NCBI GenBank assembly: GCA_965229525.1 | Contig: OZ245886.1 | Coordinates: 2,294,001 to 2,358,000, forward strand | From: HXMU1420-13 sp965229525 | GTDB taxonomy: Bacteria; Bacteroidota; Rhodothermia; Balneolales; Balneolaceae | Direction of reading: 5' to 3' | DNA length: 64,000 nucleotides | The notes under the pieces: generated by a model | What the model saw: only the letters and a program-made list of their open reading frames with translations | What the model was told of the DNA's origin: nothing | Database searches by the model: none | Shown here: positions 8,173-17,137 of the stretch, in pieces | Layout of the letters: each line of letters starts with the position of its first letter | How positions within the stretch are numbered: position 1 is the first letter of the stretch | Translations under genes and position numbers: made by a program

Positions 8173-10218
8173 ATGAACTTAATTGACAATCTTCGAAGCA
8201 TAAATACCTTTAGCAGTAACTCTTCGTGGACCATTGGTAAAAAGATTTTCTTACTAAGTGGAGGTGGGATTGCTGTTATCCTAATAATCGGTGCGATTTC
8301 GATTTCCAGCTTAAGTAGAATTAATTCCTATACCGATAGATTATTAGATGTAAGCTTAAAAGAATGGCAATTAGCCGGTAAAATTGAAAATACAGGCAGA
8401 GAGATTGGGTATAATTTATTGAGTTATACCAGAGATTCTGATGACGAGGCCTGGAATAGTGTTTTATCCGGATTGGAATTATTGAAACTTGAAGTGGACT
8501 CTGCCACTACACTGGCTATAGAAAACGAGTTAATTGAGGTACAGCAATATCTTAGCAATCTAAATAGCGATCTTATTGTTTTCGAGAAATCCATTATTGG
8601 ATACTACAACGCAAATGAATCTTTATTGAGTTATTACGAGCAAACTTCAGTTGCAGGAAGTGATTTTAAACAAAGTGTACATGATTATTTGGAGGTTGCT
8701 CAATCAGATTTACAAAATTTGAGTGGCTCAGCATACAACGAAGAAGTTCAGCGTATTCAAAAAGCAGAAGAACTCATCTTAAAACAAACAGAGGCGATTA
8801 ACTCGCTCTGGGAAAATGAAGCGATAGGTAGTTACTCAAAATTGCCGGGCATTGAACAAGAAATTGTATCGCTAAGAGCAGAATTTGGGTCGCTACTTGA
8901 AGGGATTAACTCTTTAGAGGGTGAAATCTATCTCAACATTGCTCTTGCAACCCTAAATGATAATGTTGAGACTATCAAGGCAATGATTGCTGCCCGGAAC
9001 GACGTTCAAAAAATGGATGACCAAAGAGTAGCATCTTTCAATAACATTTTAGTAAGCGCTATCGATTTGGCTAAAAAGTCTCAAATGGATGCAATTTCTG
9101 AAGCAACATCTACAAACCAAATTGTAGTAAGAACGGAATACTTAGTCGGTATTATTTCAGTGCTGGCGATAATTGTAGCCTTTGTATTCGGAAGTGTGAT
9201 AGGTAGATCCATTACCAAAATTTTAAAAGAGATTATTGCACAGCTGGCTACCGGTGCAACGGAAGTACAGGCATCATCCGAGCAACTTTCAAGTTCAAGC
9301 CAACAACTTGCTTCCAGTGCAAGCAAACAAGCAGCAAGTCTTGAAGAAACGTCTTCATCGTTAGAAGAAATGTCATCTCAAATAAAACAAACGGATGAAA
9401 ATTCATCGGAAGCTGAAATGGCCATGCAATCAGCAAAACCGATGATTGATAGCGGTGTGGAAGCAATGGTTCGAATGACGAATGCAATGCAGGAGATTAA
9501 AAACGCTTCTGATGAGACTTCAAAAATTATTAAAACCATTGATGATATTGCATTTCAAACCAATTTACTGGCCTTGAATGCAGCCGTTGAAGCAGCTAGA
9601 GCTGGTGAAGCTGGAAAAGGGTTTGCTGTAGTGGCTGAAGAAGTTAGAAACCTGGCTCAGCGAAGTGCGGAAGCAGCAAAAGACACATCAACCCTTATTC
9701 AAAAGTCTCAAGATAGTACTTACAGAGGTACTAGTATTGCAGACGAAGTGTCCGAAAATCTACAAAAAATAGCGGAGGACTTCGGGAGTGTTTCAACACT
9801 GGTTGTGGAAATTTCTGCAGCTGCCCAGGAACAGGCTGATGGTATTACTCAGATGAATGTTGTGATGAGTGATATGGACGGTGTAGTTCAGGGAAATGCA
9901 TCAGCATCCGAAGAAAGCGCAGGTGCTGCTGAAGAATTGACCGCTCAGGCGGATGAATTAAATCAAATTGTTAGAAGACTGGCACTACTAGTTGGTGTCA
10001 GCGCTGGAGATGATTACACATCTAACAGATTTAACGATGCGTATGATATAGAACCCAGAAAGGTAGAATCAAATCAGCAACCGGCGAGTGGACCGAAACA
10101 GACTGGTAATAGTTCAAAACCTATGGATATCGTTCAAAATAGTGCGCCAAAATCGACGGAATCCGTTGAAGCCCATGAATTGATCCCTTTAGGAGATGAT
10201 GATTTTAGTGAGTTCTAG
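8173..10218 (+). CDS. Methyl-accepting chemotaxis protein with periplasmic sensor
   Basis: A 681-residue transmembrane receptor. TM1 spans about residues 25-47 and TM2 about 324-343, giving a helical periplasmic sensing domain of roughly 275 residues that looks like a four-helix bundle; its ligand is not evident. The cytoplasmic hairpin tip (QTNLLALNAAVEAARAG, from about 462) is canonical for CheW/CheA binding. The chain ends in a flexible acidic linker and DFSEF, which fits the aromatic-x-x-aromatic pattern of C-terminal tethers for CheR/CheB. It is co-transcribed with cheW. A TonB-domain secreted protein follows 55 nt later. Confidence 0.93.
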   Translation: MNLIDNLRSINTFSSNSSWTIGKKIFLLSGGGIAVILIIGAISISSLSRINSYTDRLLDVSLKEWQLAGKIENTGREIGYNLLSYTRDSDDEAWNSVLSGLELLKLEVDSATTLAIENELIEVQQYLSNLNSDLIVFEKSIIGYYNANESLLSYYEQTSVAGSDFKQSVHDYLEVAQSDLQNLSGSAYNEEVQRIQKAEELILKQTEAINSLWENEAIGSYSKLPGIEQEIVSLRAEFGSLLEGINSLEGEIYLNIALATLNDNVETIKAMIAARNDVQKMDDQRVASFNNILVSAIDLAKKSQMDAISEATSTNQIVVRTEYLVGIISVLAIIVAFVFGSVIGRSITKILKEIIAQLATGATEVQASSEQLSSSSQQLASSASKQAASLEETSSSLEEMSSQIKQTDENSSEAEMAMQSAKPMIDSGVEAMVRMTNAMQEIKNASDETSKIIKTIDDIAFQTNLLALNAAVEAARAGEAGKGFAVVAEEVRNLAQRSAEAAKDTSTLIQKSQDSTYRGTSIADEVSENLQKIAEDFGSVSTLVVEISAAAQEQADGITQMNVVMSDMDGVVQGNASASEESAGAAEELTAQADELNQIVRRLALLVGVSAGDDYTSNRFNDAYDIEPRKVESNQQPASGPKQTGNSSKPMDIVQNSAPKSTESVEAHELIPLGDDDFSEF

Positions 10219-10273
10219 AACTTAATACATAAACATGATGCTTTTATAGAGTATCAAAAACGACTTTGAAATA

Positions 10274-10699
10274 ATGGACATCAAAAAAGAGCACTTTGCA
10301 AGTGTAAGATTAGTTGGGATTCTGATGTTATTCCTTGCTTTCAATCCAGTATTGGCGAAGGAAGCAAACCTGAATCCAATAAAAGGTGATAGCACGAATG
10401 CATATAGCATCGTAGAAAAAATGCCTCAAATAATAGGAGGTATCTCAGAATTATATGAATCGATTGAATATCCAAAAGAAGCGAGAGATAGGAATATCGA
10501 AGGAAAGGTATTCGTTCAGTTTATTGTTGACGTAAATGGAAATGTAACGGAACCTAAAGTTTTGAAGGATATTGGATTTGGATGTGGCGATGCTGCAATA
10601 GCAGCAATAAGATCCATTAAATTTACGCCTGGTATGCAGGATGGAGTTGAGGTTCCAGTGAACTACACTTTGCCTGTCATGTTTAGGCTTAAAGACTAA
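10274..10699 (+). CDS. Secreted TonB C-terminal-domain protein, copy 1
   Basis: The 141-residue product has a hydrophobic leader (cleavage likely after VLA, near residue 29) and then only a TonB-type C-terminal domain: YPKEARDRNIEGKVFVQFIV, VDVNGNV, a Gly-Cys turn, FTPG and a final LPVMFRL strand. The usual TonB features, a retained membrane anchor and Pro-rich spacer, are absent, so coupling to ExbBD is doubtful. Its role next to taxis receptors is unknown. It is closely related to the gene at 10859 and lies directly downstream of an MCP gene, ending in its own terminator. Confidence 0.8.
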   Translation: MDIKKEHFASVRLVGILMLFLAFNPVLAKEANLNPIKGDSTNAYSIVEKMPQIIGGISELYESIEYPKEARDRNIEGKVFVQFIVDVNGNVTEPKVLKDIGFGCGDAAIAAIRSIKFTPGMQDGVEVPVNYTLPVMFRLKD

Positions 10700-10729
10700 T
10701 TGCATAGAGATAACCCAATATAGTTAGTT

Positions 10730-10763
10730 AGAGCGTAGTCTTGGTAGGGCTGCGCTCTTTTTT
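10730..10763 (+). terminator. Terminator after TonB-domain gene copy 1
   Basis: Stem AGAGCGTAG/CTGCGCTCT (one G-U) with an 11-nt loop and seven T. The sequence leading into it (ATAACCCAATATAGTTAG) is nearly the same as that before the terminator of copy 2, so the 3' flank was duplicated with the gene. Confidence 0.85.
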
Positions 10764-10788
10764 ATTTCTGAAAAGTTATCAACACCCA

Positions 10789-10815
10789 TTAAGATAAATC
10801 AGAATCGTTCGATAA
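10789..10815 (+). promoter_or_regulatory. sigma28-like promoter upstream of TonB-domain copy 2
   Basis: TTAAGATA-N11-TTCGATAA, 43 nt ahead of the start at 10859, with standard FliA spacing and one change in the -10 (TTCGATAA). Confidence 0.6.
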
Positions 10816-10858
10816 TCGGAGAAACGATCACGCAGATTCTAAACCTACTAAAACGAAA

Positions 10859-11284
10859 ATGAAGATAGAGATGAAAAATTACGGGCTATTACTAATAACA
10901 ACGATAATGATTTTCAGTAGTTCACTTTTAGCAAATACAATGCTCGAAGTAGAGCTTCGAGAATCTGCTGTTGATACGGCAGAAGTACTAACTATGGCAG
11001 AAGTGATGCCTGAGATTGAAGGTGGAATCGAGCAACTATATAAGAATATCGAATACCCAAGAGCAGCTGCATTGAATAACGTACAGGGGCGAGTTTTTGT
11101 GCGATTTATAGTTGACGAACATGGCAATGTACACCAACCGGAGATACTCAAAGATATTGGAGCCGGATGTGGTGAGGCAGCTATTGCAGGTATAAAGAAA
11201 ATGAAGTTTATCCCAGGCAAACAAGATGGTGTTCCGGTTAGTGTTTATTACACATTGCCGGTAACATTTAAACTGGAAAGTTGA
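10859..11284 (+). CDS. Secreted TonB C-terminal-domain protein, copy 2
   Basis: The 141-residue paralogue of the 10274 product has the same length, leader (cleavage likely after LLA near residue 26) and TonB C-terminal domain (EYPRAAALNNVQGRVFVRFI, DEHGNVHQPE, FIPGKQDGVPV, final LPVTFKL). An alternative start is Met5 (10871). It has its own sigma28-like promoter, so it is probably expressed with the late motility genes. No receptor or ExbBD genes are nearby. The domain call is confident; the function is unknown. Confidence 0.8.
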   Translation: MKIEMKNYGLLLITTIMIFSSSLLANTMLEVELRESAVDTAEVLTMAEVMPEIEGGIEQLYKNIEYPRAAALNNVQGRVFVRFIVDEHGNVHQPEILKDIGAGCGEAAIAGIKKMKFIPGKQDGVPVSVYYTLPVTFKLES

Positions 11285-11311
11285 ATTTTGATAACCCTAT
11301 ATAGTTAGATA

Positions 11312-11345
11312 AGGGCGCTGTTCGGATAGAGCAGCGCCTTTTTTG
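11312..11345 (+). terminator. Terminator after TonB-domain gene copy 2
   Basis: Stem GGCGCTG/CAGCGCC with a loop of about 12 nt, then six T. It matches the position and flank of the copy 1 terminator. Confidence 0.85.
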
Positions 11346-11370
11346 TAGTTAAAAAAGTGGGTTTACGCTA

Positions 11371-11397
11371 TAAAGATTTTTTTGTGTAGAACGATAA
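11371..11397 (+). promoter_or_regulatory. sigma28-like promoter upstream of short MCP
   Basis: TAAAGATT-N11-AACGATAA, 46 nt before the start at 11444. The -35 is the closest to the enterobacterial TAAAG in the window. Confidence 0.65.
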
Positions 11398-11443
11398 TAC
11401 CATTGGTAAACAGAATAAATAATTAGGAGGAAAAGTTACCGGG

Positions 11444-12562
11444 ATGAACAATTGGACCATTAAGCAAAAAGTGATTTCGATAATCGGTCTTGCTGTATTT
11501 GTTGCAGTAGTTTTGAGTACGCTGTCTATTATTGAACTAAGTTTTTTAACGGGAATAACAAGTAAACTAATAATTTCAATAGGATTAATATCTGTGCTTG
11601 TTGCATACGGTATGTACTCTACGAATGAAATTAATAATAGGTTAGCATCAATAGTTGAAACCTTAGACCAGGCGAGCGATCAACTAAATTCAGCTTCAGG
11701 TGAAGTTTCCGGATCTGGTCAAAGTCTTGCTTCAAGTTCCAGCCAACAAGCTGCCCGAATAGAGGAAACAAGTTCATCATTAGAGGAATTATCGTCTCAA
11801 ATTAAAGTAAATAATGAGAATACCAATACCATGGAAGTGGAAATGGGGCATACGAAAGAGTTGGTCGAAGTTGGTTTGAAATCGGTAGATGAATTAATTG
11901 GTGCGATGGAATCGATCAAAGAAACTTCAGCAGAAACGTCGAAGATTATTAAAACTATCGACGATATTGCATTCCAGACAAACCTACTTGCTTTAAATGC
12001 CGCAGTTGAAGCAGCAAGAGCCGGGGAAGCAGGTAAAGGATTTGCTGTTGTTGCTGAGGAAGTACGAAACCTTGCTCAAAGAAGTGCCGAGGCAGCAAAG
12101 AATACCTCAGAGTTAATTCAAAAATCGCAATCTTCATCAGAGAATGGAGCTCAGCTCGCAGAAACCACTTCAGAAAACTGGCATTCTATCGCAGGGCATG
12201 CAGGTCAGGTAGGAACTATGGTACAAGAGATATCAATAGCCACAGAAGAACAAGCTTCTGCTGTTGAACAAATAACAAGTCTAATGTCTGATATGGATGC
12301 CAACGTACAACAAAATGCATCAAATGCAGAAGAATCAGCAAGTGCTGCGGAAGAGTTATCTGCTCAGGCTGCCGAATTGAATCATGTGGTGAAAGAGTTA
12401 AAATCATTGATTAGTGGTAAATCAAAATCAGTGAGATCAAGTTTTGAACTTGTAAATCGATCTTCATTTACCGCGAATGATTTTATTGAAGTTCCAGATT
12501 CTGAATATCATCAGCCAAGTGAAAAGCAGATCAAAAATGTTAATATGGCCTTTGAACATTAA
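11444..12562 (+). CDS. Short methyl-accepting chemotaxis protein without periplasmic domain
   Basis: A 372-residue MCP. Two hydrophobic helices (about residues 11-30 and 38-56) are separated by only a few residues, so there is almost no periplasmic part. No separate PAS or other cytoplasmic sensor module is seen. The signalling hairpin is complete (QTNLLALNAAVEAARAGEAG, from about 178) and very similar to that of the MCP at 8173. It may sense membrane state or act through mixed arrays; that is inference. The C-terminus lacks a CheR/CheB tether motif. SD-like AGGAGG lies upstream, and it has its own sigma28-like promoter. Confidence 0.92.
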   Translation: MNNWTIKQKVISIIGLAVFVAVVLSTLSIIELSFLTGITSKLIISIGLISVLVAYGMYSTNEINNRLASIVETLDQASDQLNSASGEVSGSGQSLASSSSQQAARIEETSSSLEELSSQIKVNNENTNTMEVEMGHTKELVEVGLKSVDELIGAMESIKETSAETSKIIKTIDDIAFQTNLLALNAAVEAARAGEAGKGFAVVAEEVRNLAQRSAEAAKNTSELIQKSQSSSENGAQLAETTSENWHSIAGHAGQVGTMVQEISIATEEQASAVEQITSLMSDMDANVQQNASNAEESASAAEELSAQAAELNHVVKELKSLISGKSKSVRSSFELVNRSSFTANDFIEVPDSEYHQPSEKQIKNVNMAFEH

Positions 12563-12644
12563 GGCCAGTATGCGTGTATGTGATTTTTAATCATCTACAC
12601 TATGTTAATTCTCTTTGATACTTAGAGAAATAGCGAAACATCTA

Positions 12645-12671
12645 TTATCAAAAAAAAGAATTTGCCGATAA
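12645..12671 (+). promoter_or_regulatory. sigma28-like promoter upstream of PAS/HisKA_2 kinase
   Basis: TTATCAAA-N11-GCCGATAA. The -10 is a perfect FliA element. The -35 deviates but is identical to the one at fliS (57412), which argues it is functional. Confidence 0.65.
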
Positions 12672-12722
12672 CAGATGTAGAGAAGTCCCATAATTGTTTT
12701 TAAAAACGGGAGAGTAAATAAA

Positions 12723-14102
12723 GTGAAAGAGTCTACGCCAAGAAAAAAGAAAAGCAAAGAAGAGAGAGCGTCTGTTAATAACCAAAATGAAGAACAAAGA
12801 GGTAGCCCATTACGACTGGTAAATTCACCACAACACACAGTGGTGGAAAAGAAACAAGCCATGGTAGAAAAAATATGGGAAGATCTTGTTCAGAATTATT
12901 CGTTTTTAGATGGTAGTTCAGAACATTATAGTGATGAAGCGCTATATAGAAATACAGTAACCAGTGATCTGCTTCCTGGATTAGCGGGCCGCTTATCATC
13001 CAGAATTGAAAGTAATGCTGTAATACTCGAGGATGGAATGTTAGGAGTATACGAGCAGGGAAATATTTCTACAGAAGAGCATCTCAAATTCACCAAAGCT
13101 GTTCAATTAAGTCAATCATTTGTATTAATAATCGATCAAAATGGTTTGATCGAATATGCTAATCCACATTTTCAAAGTATTTCGGGATACACTCAGGATG
13201 AGTTAGTCGGGAAAGAATTTGGATTTCTTATCTCAGACCTGGCTTCCCACGAGGAATACGAGCAAATTTTACAAGCGCTAAAAGCCGGCGTTAGTTGGAA
13301 AGGTGAATTGGTAAATACAAAGAAAAATGGGGAGTGGTATATATTTACAGCCAAAATCTCACCTGTAAATATCAATAAAGAAAACTCAGTCGATTTCATT
13401 GTTGTTGGGCATGATATCACCTCTTTCCGAGAAACAGAGATAAAATTAGAGCAGGCTGTTCAGGAAAAATCAATTTTACTTTCTGAGCTGCATCATCGAG
13501 TTAAAAACAACCTTGCGATTATATCAGGAATCATGCAGTTGCAGGCCTTCGATGAAAATGATAATGAGCTGAAAACCAAGTTATTTTCAAGTGTTGGAAG
13601 GGTAAAAACTTTAGCCAGTATGCATGAACTACTTTATGAGTCGAGTAGCTTTACAATGCTTGAATTTGGTAAGAATATCAATAAAATAGTAGAAACGGTG
13701 GCCGAGATGTTCGAACAGGAAGATGCCAAAGTAGCCGTGAATTATAATTTGGAGCCTATAATTTTAAACATTAATCAGGCTCATCCATGTGCATTGATCT
13801 TAAATGAAGTAATAACCAATTCTTTCAAAAAAGCATTTTCATTAGTGGATGAAGTTCCAAAGCTAGATCTAAAACTAGTTACTTATGGAAAGAAGGTAAT
13901 GATAGAGGTTAAAGATAACATTGGAAGCGTGCCTGATGGCTACACTGCAGAAAAACAACCACTAAGCTTGCAGTTAATTAAAACGTTAGTTAGACAATTA
14001 AACGGAAATTTCAATTATCTATCTGATGATTACGGCACAATATTTTCTTTAATATTCGAGAAAGAACACATAAAAGGAACGGGTAACGCTCGGTTGTCAT
14101 AG
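12723..14102 (+). CDS. PAS-domain sensor histidine kinase, HisKA_2 type
   Basis: The 459-residue kinase starts at GTG, with GGGAGAG upstream. The charged N-terminus is followed by a PAS domain (about 130-235; GLIEYANPHFQSISGYTQDE) and a HisKA_2 dimerisation domain with phosphoacceptor His in LLSELHHRVKNNL, then a HATPase domain with the N box LILNEVITNSFKKAF. No transmembrane segment was seen, so it is a cytoplasmic sensor. It has a sigma28-like promoter and lies next to receptor genes, suggesting late expression with taxis functions. No cognate response regulator is adjacent. Ligand and target are unknown. Confidence 0.88.
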   Translation: MKESTPRKKKSKEERASVNNQNEEQRGSPLRLVNSPQHTVVEKKQAMVEKIWEDLVQNYSFLDGSSEHYSDEALYRNTVTSDLLPGLAGRLSSRIESNAVILEDGMLGVYEQGNISTEEHLKFTKAVQLSQSFVLIIDQNGLIEYANPHFQSISGYTQDELVGKEFGFLISDLASHEEYEQILQALKAGVSWKGELVNTKKNGEWYIFTAKISPVNINKENSVDFIVVGHDITSFRETEIKLEQAVQEKSILLSELHHRVKNNLAIISGIMQLQAFDENDNELKTKLFSSVGRVKTLASMHELLYESSSFTMLEFGKNINKIVETVAEMFEQEDAKVAVNYNLEPIILNINQAHPCALILNEVITNSFKKAFSLVDEVPKLDLKLVTYGKKVMIEVKDNIGSVPDGYTAEKQPLSLQLIKTLVRQLNGNFNYLSDDYGTIFSLIFEKEHIKGTGNARLS

Positions 14103-14118
14103 TTCCCCGAAATAGCCA

Positions 14119-14152
14119 AAAAAGGCGGGTTTAATAACCTGCCTTTTTTTTA
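14119..14152 (+). terminator. Terminator after HisKA_2 kinase
   Basis: Eleven-bp stem AAAGGCGGGTT/AACCTGCCTTT (one G-U) with a 4-nt loop and a T run. The following stretch to 14320 holds no gene I can support. Confidence 0.88.
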
Positions 14153-14320
14153 TGTCTAGAGTTAACCATCCCAGGAAAAGAATAGATGGTTTCATTGCTT
14201 TCATCCAATTGTGAGGTATCAGCCCTTGCAATCATGGAAAGTAGAGGTTCGGTTCTATCGAAATCCAGGATGAATTAGCTCCATATATACAAATCGAATA
14301 GTCGGTTGATTGGTACTATT

Positions 14321-14347
14321 TAAGAGATTTTGTACTTCGAGCGATAA
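14321..14347 (+). promoter_or_regulatory. sigma28-like promoter upstream of outer-membrane barrel gene
   Basis: TAAGAGAT-N11-AGCGATAA (or TTAAG with one extra spacer base), about 75 nt before the gene start. Confidence 0.55.
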
Positions 14348-14422
14348 TAATACTGATCGAGTTGATTTCTTTATAGGATGATATCTGTGATTTTTAGGTA
14401 CAATTAATTGATGGAGAGTAAT

Positions 14423-15613
14423 ATGAAGATGGTTAAAGTGATTCTGAGCCTGGGAGTAGTTTTATCGAGTTTGGGGCATATAGAGCTTACAGCTCAAGAT
14501 TTTCAAACCCCAAACACAGAGGAATCAAAAGAAAAAGAGTCTAGCAAGGATGGAGTCGATGAAGAATATTCAGAAGAAGAAAAAAAGAAGTTTAACTATA
14601 GTATCGAAGGAGAAATTCATTACAACGATATTGTCCAAGATGCGAATAATTCCAATGTAAGAGGTGAACTGGATTTTCATAAGCTTGCAATGAAGTCTGG
14701 TTACTACATTTCAGATCATTGGAGCTTAACCGGTAAAGTAATTGTAGAGCATTCATTCGATTCTGAATATGCTGGAGGAGATGTTTTTTTGCATAATTTA
14801 TATGCGAAATATAAGCATTCTAAAAAGCTGGCAATTCAAGCCGGTATGATATCTGTGCCTATCAGTGGTGGTAAAAATGGATTCTATGGAAGTGTTGAAT
14901 TATCACCTGTAGAAAAATACCTATCATATGCCTGGCGAGAAGCAGGGATCGGGTTAACGGGTTCATTAAATAATTATGTTAATTACAGAGTAACATTAAC
15001 CACAGGCTTAGATCCATACGAATTAAGTAGTAAGTCTGTAATTTATTCTGCAAGAAATCATCAGTTTTCTAACTCATTAAATAATCTGGCAACAGGTTTA
15101 CAGGTATATTTTCACAATCATCAAGGTTCTAAAATTGGATTCTCTACGTTGTATTCTGGTTTAAAGAATTCTGGCGAGACTTTCGAAACATTCAGGAGTT
15201 CCAATTATACATTTGCAGAAGTCTTTGGGTATACAAAATTCGGTTATGTTGGAACCAGATTTGTTATAAACTATAGCAAAATCAATGGTGTTGAAGCAAT
15301 AAACAATGTGTTTCACAATAAAGTGGGGTCTGCTCAAGCAGGCAGTTTATTTGAATTTTCATATGATATTAGTCGTTATTTGAAAAATAATTCCCAAAAA
15401 CTCTTCACAGTATTAAGAGCTGAATATTATGATTCACAGTATAGAACTGTTGGAGATACTGATAATAGTAAGTATGAACATTACGACTTTACCGTAGGTC
15501 TGGTATATCGTTTGGCCAGGTTGTTCGAAATTAAAGCCGATTATCAAATACAGCGTTTTGGAAGTACTTATTCGAGCCAGTTATTTGATATGTCCATAGG
15601 CTTTAAACTATAA
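14423..15613 (+). CDS. Predicted outer-membrane beta-barrel protein (porin-like)
   Basis: The frame opens at TTG 14408 and ATG 14411, but GGAG six nt before ATG 14423 makes the latter the best start (396 residues). A signal peptide (VILSLGVVLSSLG, cleavage likely after LTA) and a mature acidic, Lys/Glu-rich segment precede a long run of alternating amphipathic strands ending in a C-terminal aromatic/leucine strand (SIGFKL), typical of outer-membrane barrels resembling phosphate-selective-porin-like proteins. Substrate unknown. It carries a sigma28-like promoter, unusual for a porin, so a motility link is possible. It converges on the Aer-like gene. Confidence 0.7.
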   Translation: MKMVKVILSLGVVLSSLGHIELTAQDFQTPNTEESKEKESSKDGVDEEYSEEEKKKFNYSIEGEIHYNDIVQDANNSNVRGELDFHKLAMKSGYYISDHWSLTGKVIVEHSFDSEYAGGDVFLHNLYAKYKHSKKLAIQAGMISVPISGGKNGFYGSVELSPVEKYLSYAWREAGIGLTGSLNNYVNYRVTLTTGLDPYELSSKSVIYSARNHQFSNSLNNLATGLQVYFHNHQGSKIGFSTLYSGLKNSGETFETFRSSNYTFAEVFGYTKFGYVGTRFVINYSKINGVEAINNVFHNKVGSAQAGSLFEFSYDISRYLKNNSQKLFTVLRAEYYDSQYRTVGDTDNSKYEHYDFTVGLVYRLARLFEIKADYQIQRFGSTYSSQLFDMSIGFKL

Positions 15614-15669
15614 ATTCACCAATACCAATACATTCAATTTAAAGGAGGCTAATTTTATTAGATCGGATG

Positions 15670-17055
15670 CTATTTCAAAGAAACACAGACCTGAACTAAT
15701 CTTGCATTGTGCTGTTCATAGTCATCAAAAAGATGTTCGTTATCAATAATTATAGTCTTAAGAGAACTCAGGTGTTTGTCAGCGGATTCGATTTGCTTTG
15801 CCAGATTTCCAAATATGTCTTCAAACATTGATTTATTACTGTGTAACCGCGGAATTTCAACTTTACCGGTTACCAAAATAAAACGGAGTACGGTTAGGTA
15901 TCGCTCGATTTCTAAAATGCCATTCAATACCGTTCTTTTTTGAGCTCGTATTTTAGAAACTGATTGTACTAATCTTTGAAGACGAGGTCGATAAGACTCG
16001 TTTAAAAGTATCATGGCTTCATCTTCGTTTATAATTTGTCCAGCTACTACGTTACCTGCCTGAACTTCTCTGTTGTAATACGTAGCCATTTCCACCTGTA
16101 GTTTGGCAGAGATAATATCAAAGCTAAGTTCTGAAAATAAACGTTCAAGTTTTGAAACTGATGTAAGCAACTCATTTAAATTTGCTTCACCCATTTTAGT
16201 CTGTTCACCCATTTTTTCGGATATAACAAATAACGACCGATCAGAGCCGTCTAGTTTTGTAGATTGTAGTCGTGCATTTTGCGCTACGGCTTCTACATTA
16301 TCCGAAAGTTCCAGTAAATAGCGAGATTGATTGAATAATTCTGCATGAAGCTTATTTAAAGAGTGTGAAAATTCAACAAGGTCGGTGAGAATTTGATCAA
16401 CAGAAATGAGTCTTTGATCTAGTTTATTTACCTCGTTATTCCTTAATGCAGGTTTTGATACGGCTTTTATTTTATCATATCGGTGATGCATTTCTTGAAG
16501 CAATGCGAAGCGCATGAAATGATCATAATCTTTAAAACCCTCTTCTTGAATTAGTTCAATTAAATATTCTTTTGAATAATTTATAGCTTGTTCACGGTCC
16601 AATTCTGTAAGTAATTCTTTTTCCTTCACCAGAACTTTATCGTAGATCGTCTTCACTTTTTGGAACACCCGACTACCAGGTTTTAACCGAATGGAGAAAT
16701 ACCCGCCTTTAATGGGAAAAATTAATGCAGTAACCCAATAGTAACTGCCGTCTTTAGCAAGGTTTTTTACATAAACAGCTACCGCTTCCTTTCTTTTTAA
16801 ATGCTCCCACATTATTCGAAACGCAGATTTAGGCATATCAGGATGCCTAATTACATTATGAAACTGCCCCATCATTTCATCAGAAGAATATTTGGCAACT
16901 CTTAGAAATACTTCATTTGCAAATTGAATGGCAGAAGTAGTATCTGTTATCGAAAAGAATAGCTCATCGAAATTGAAAGGGCTTTCCAAATTGATGGGGG
17001 TTGGGCGTTCTGTGATTCTTTTTACTTTCTCAGAACTAGAGGTATTTGAAACCAT
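15670..17055 (-). CDS. Aer-like PAS protein with degenerate MCP tip
   Basis: The 461-residue protein has an N-terminal PAS domain (about residues 25-130) with the Aer-type signature HNVIRHPDMPKSAFRIMW, which in Aer proteins binds FAD for redox sensing. The rest is helical coiled coil. Around residues 252-285 it contains VAQNARLQSTKLDGSDRS, which looks like a decayed MCP hairpin tip (compare LALNAAVEAARAGEAGKG), so canonical CheA/CheW contact is doubtful. No membrane anchor was found. It is transcribed from a sigma28-like promoter 37 nt upstream, placing it among the late taxis genes. It may be a soluble energy sensor or an array adaptor. Confidence 0.75.
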   Translation of the reverse strand: MVSNTSSSEKVKRITERPTPINLESPFNFDELFFSITDTTSAIQFANEVFLRVAKYSSDEMMGQFHNVIRHPDMPKSAFRIMWEHLKRKEAVAVYVKNLAKDGSYYWVTALIFPIKGGYFSIRLKPGSRVFQKVKTIYDKVLVKEKELLTELDREQAINYSKEYLIELIQEEGFKDYDHFMRFALLQEMHHRYDKIKAVSKPALRNNEVNKLDQRLISVDQILTDLVEFSHSLNKLHAELFNQSRYLLELSDNVEAVAQNARLQSTKLDGSDRSLFVISEKMGEQTKMGEANLNELLTSVSKLERLFSELSFDIISAKLQVEMATYYNREVQAGNVVAGQIINEDEAMILLNESYRPRLQRLVQSVSKIRAQKRTVLNGILEIERYLTVLRFILVTGKVEIPRLHSNKSMFEDIFGNLAKQIESADKHLSSLKTIIIDNEHLFDDYEQHNARLVQVCVSLK

Positions 17056-17091
17056 TGTACACCGATTTTTCTGTTAGATTATTACTAATCG

Positions 17092-17118
17092 TTATCGGTA
17101 TTTTTTTTTCAGATTTCA
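17092..17118 (-). promoter_or_regulatory. sigma28-like promoter of Aer-like gene
   Basis: On the minus strand TGAAATCT-N11-ACCGATAA, with the -10 ending 37 nt before the start codon. The -35 match is weak; the -10 is perfect over CCGATAA. Confidence 0.6.
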
Positions 17119-17137
17119 GTCCGAATTCAAATTTTTT

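Noticed and set aside
14160..14320. Possible gene remnant between the HisKA_2 kinase and the barrel gene
   Set aside because: No readable frame or recognisable fragment; treated as non-coding.
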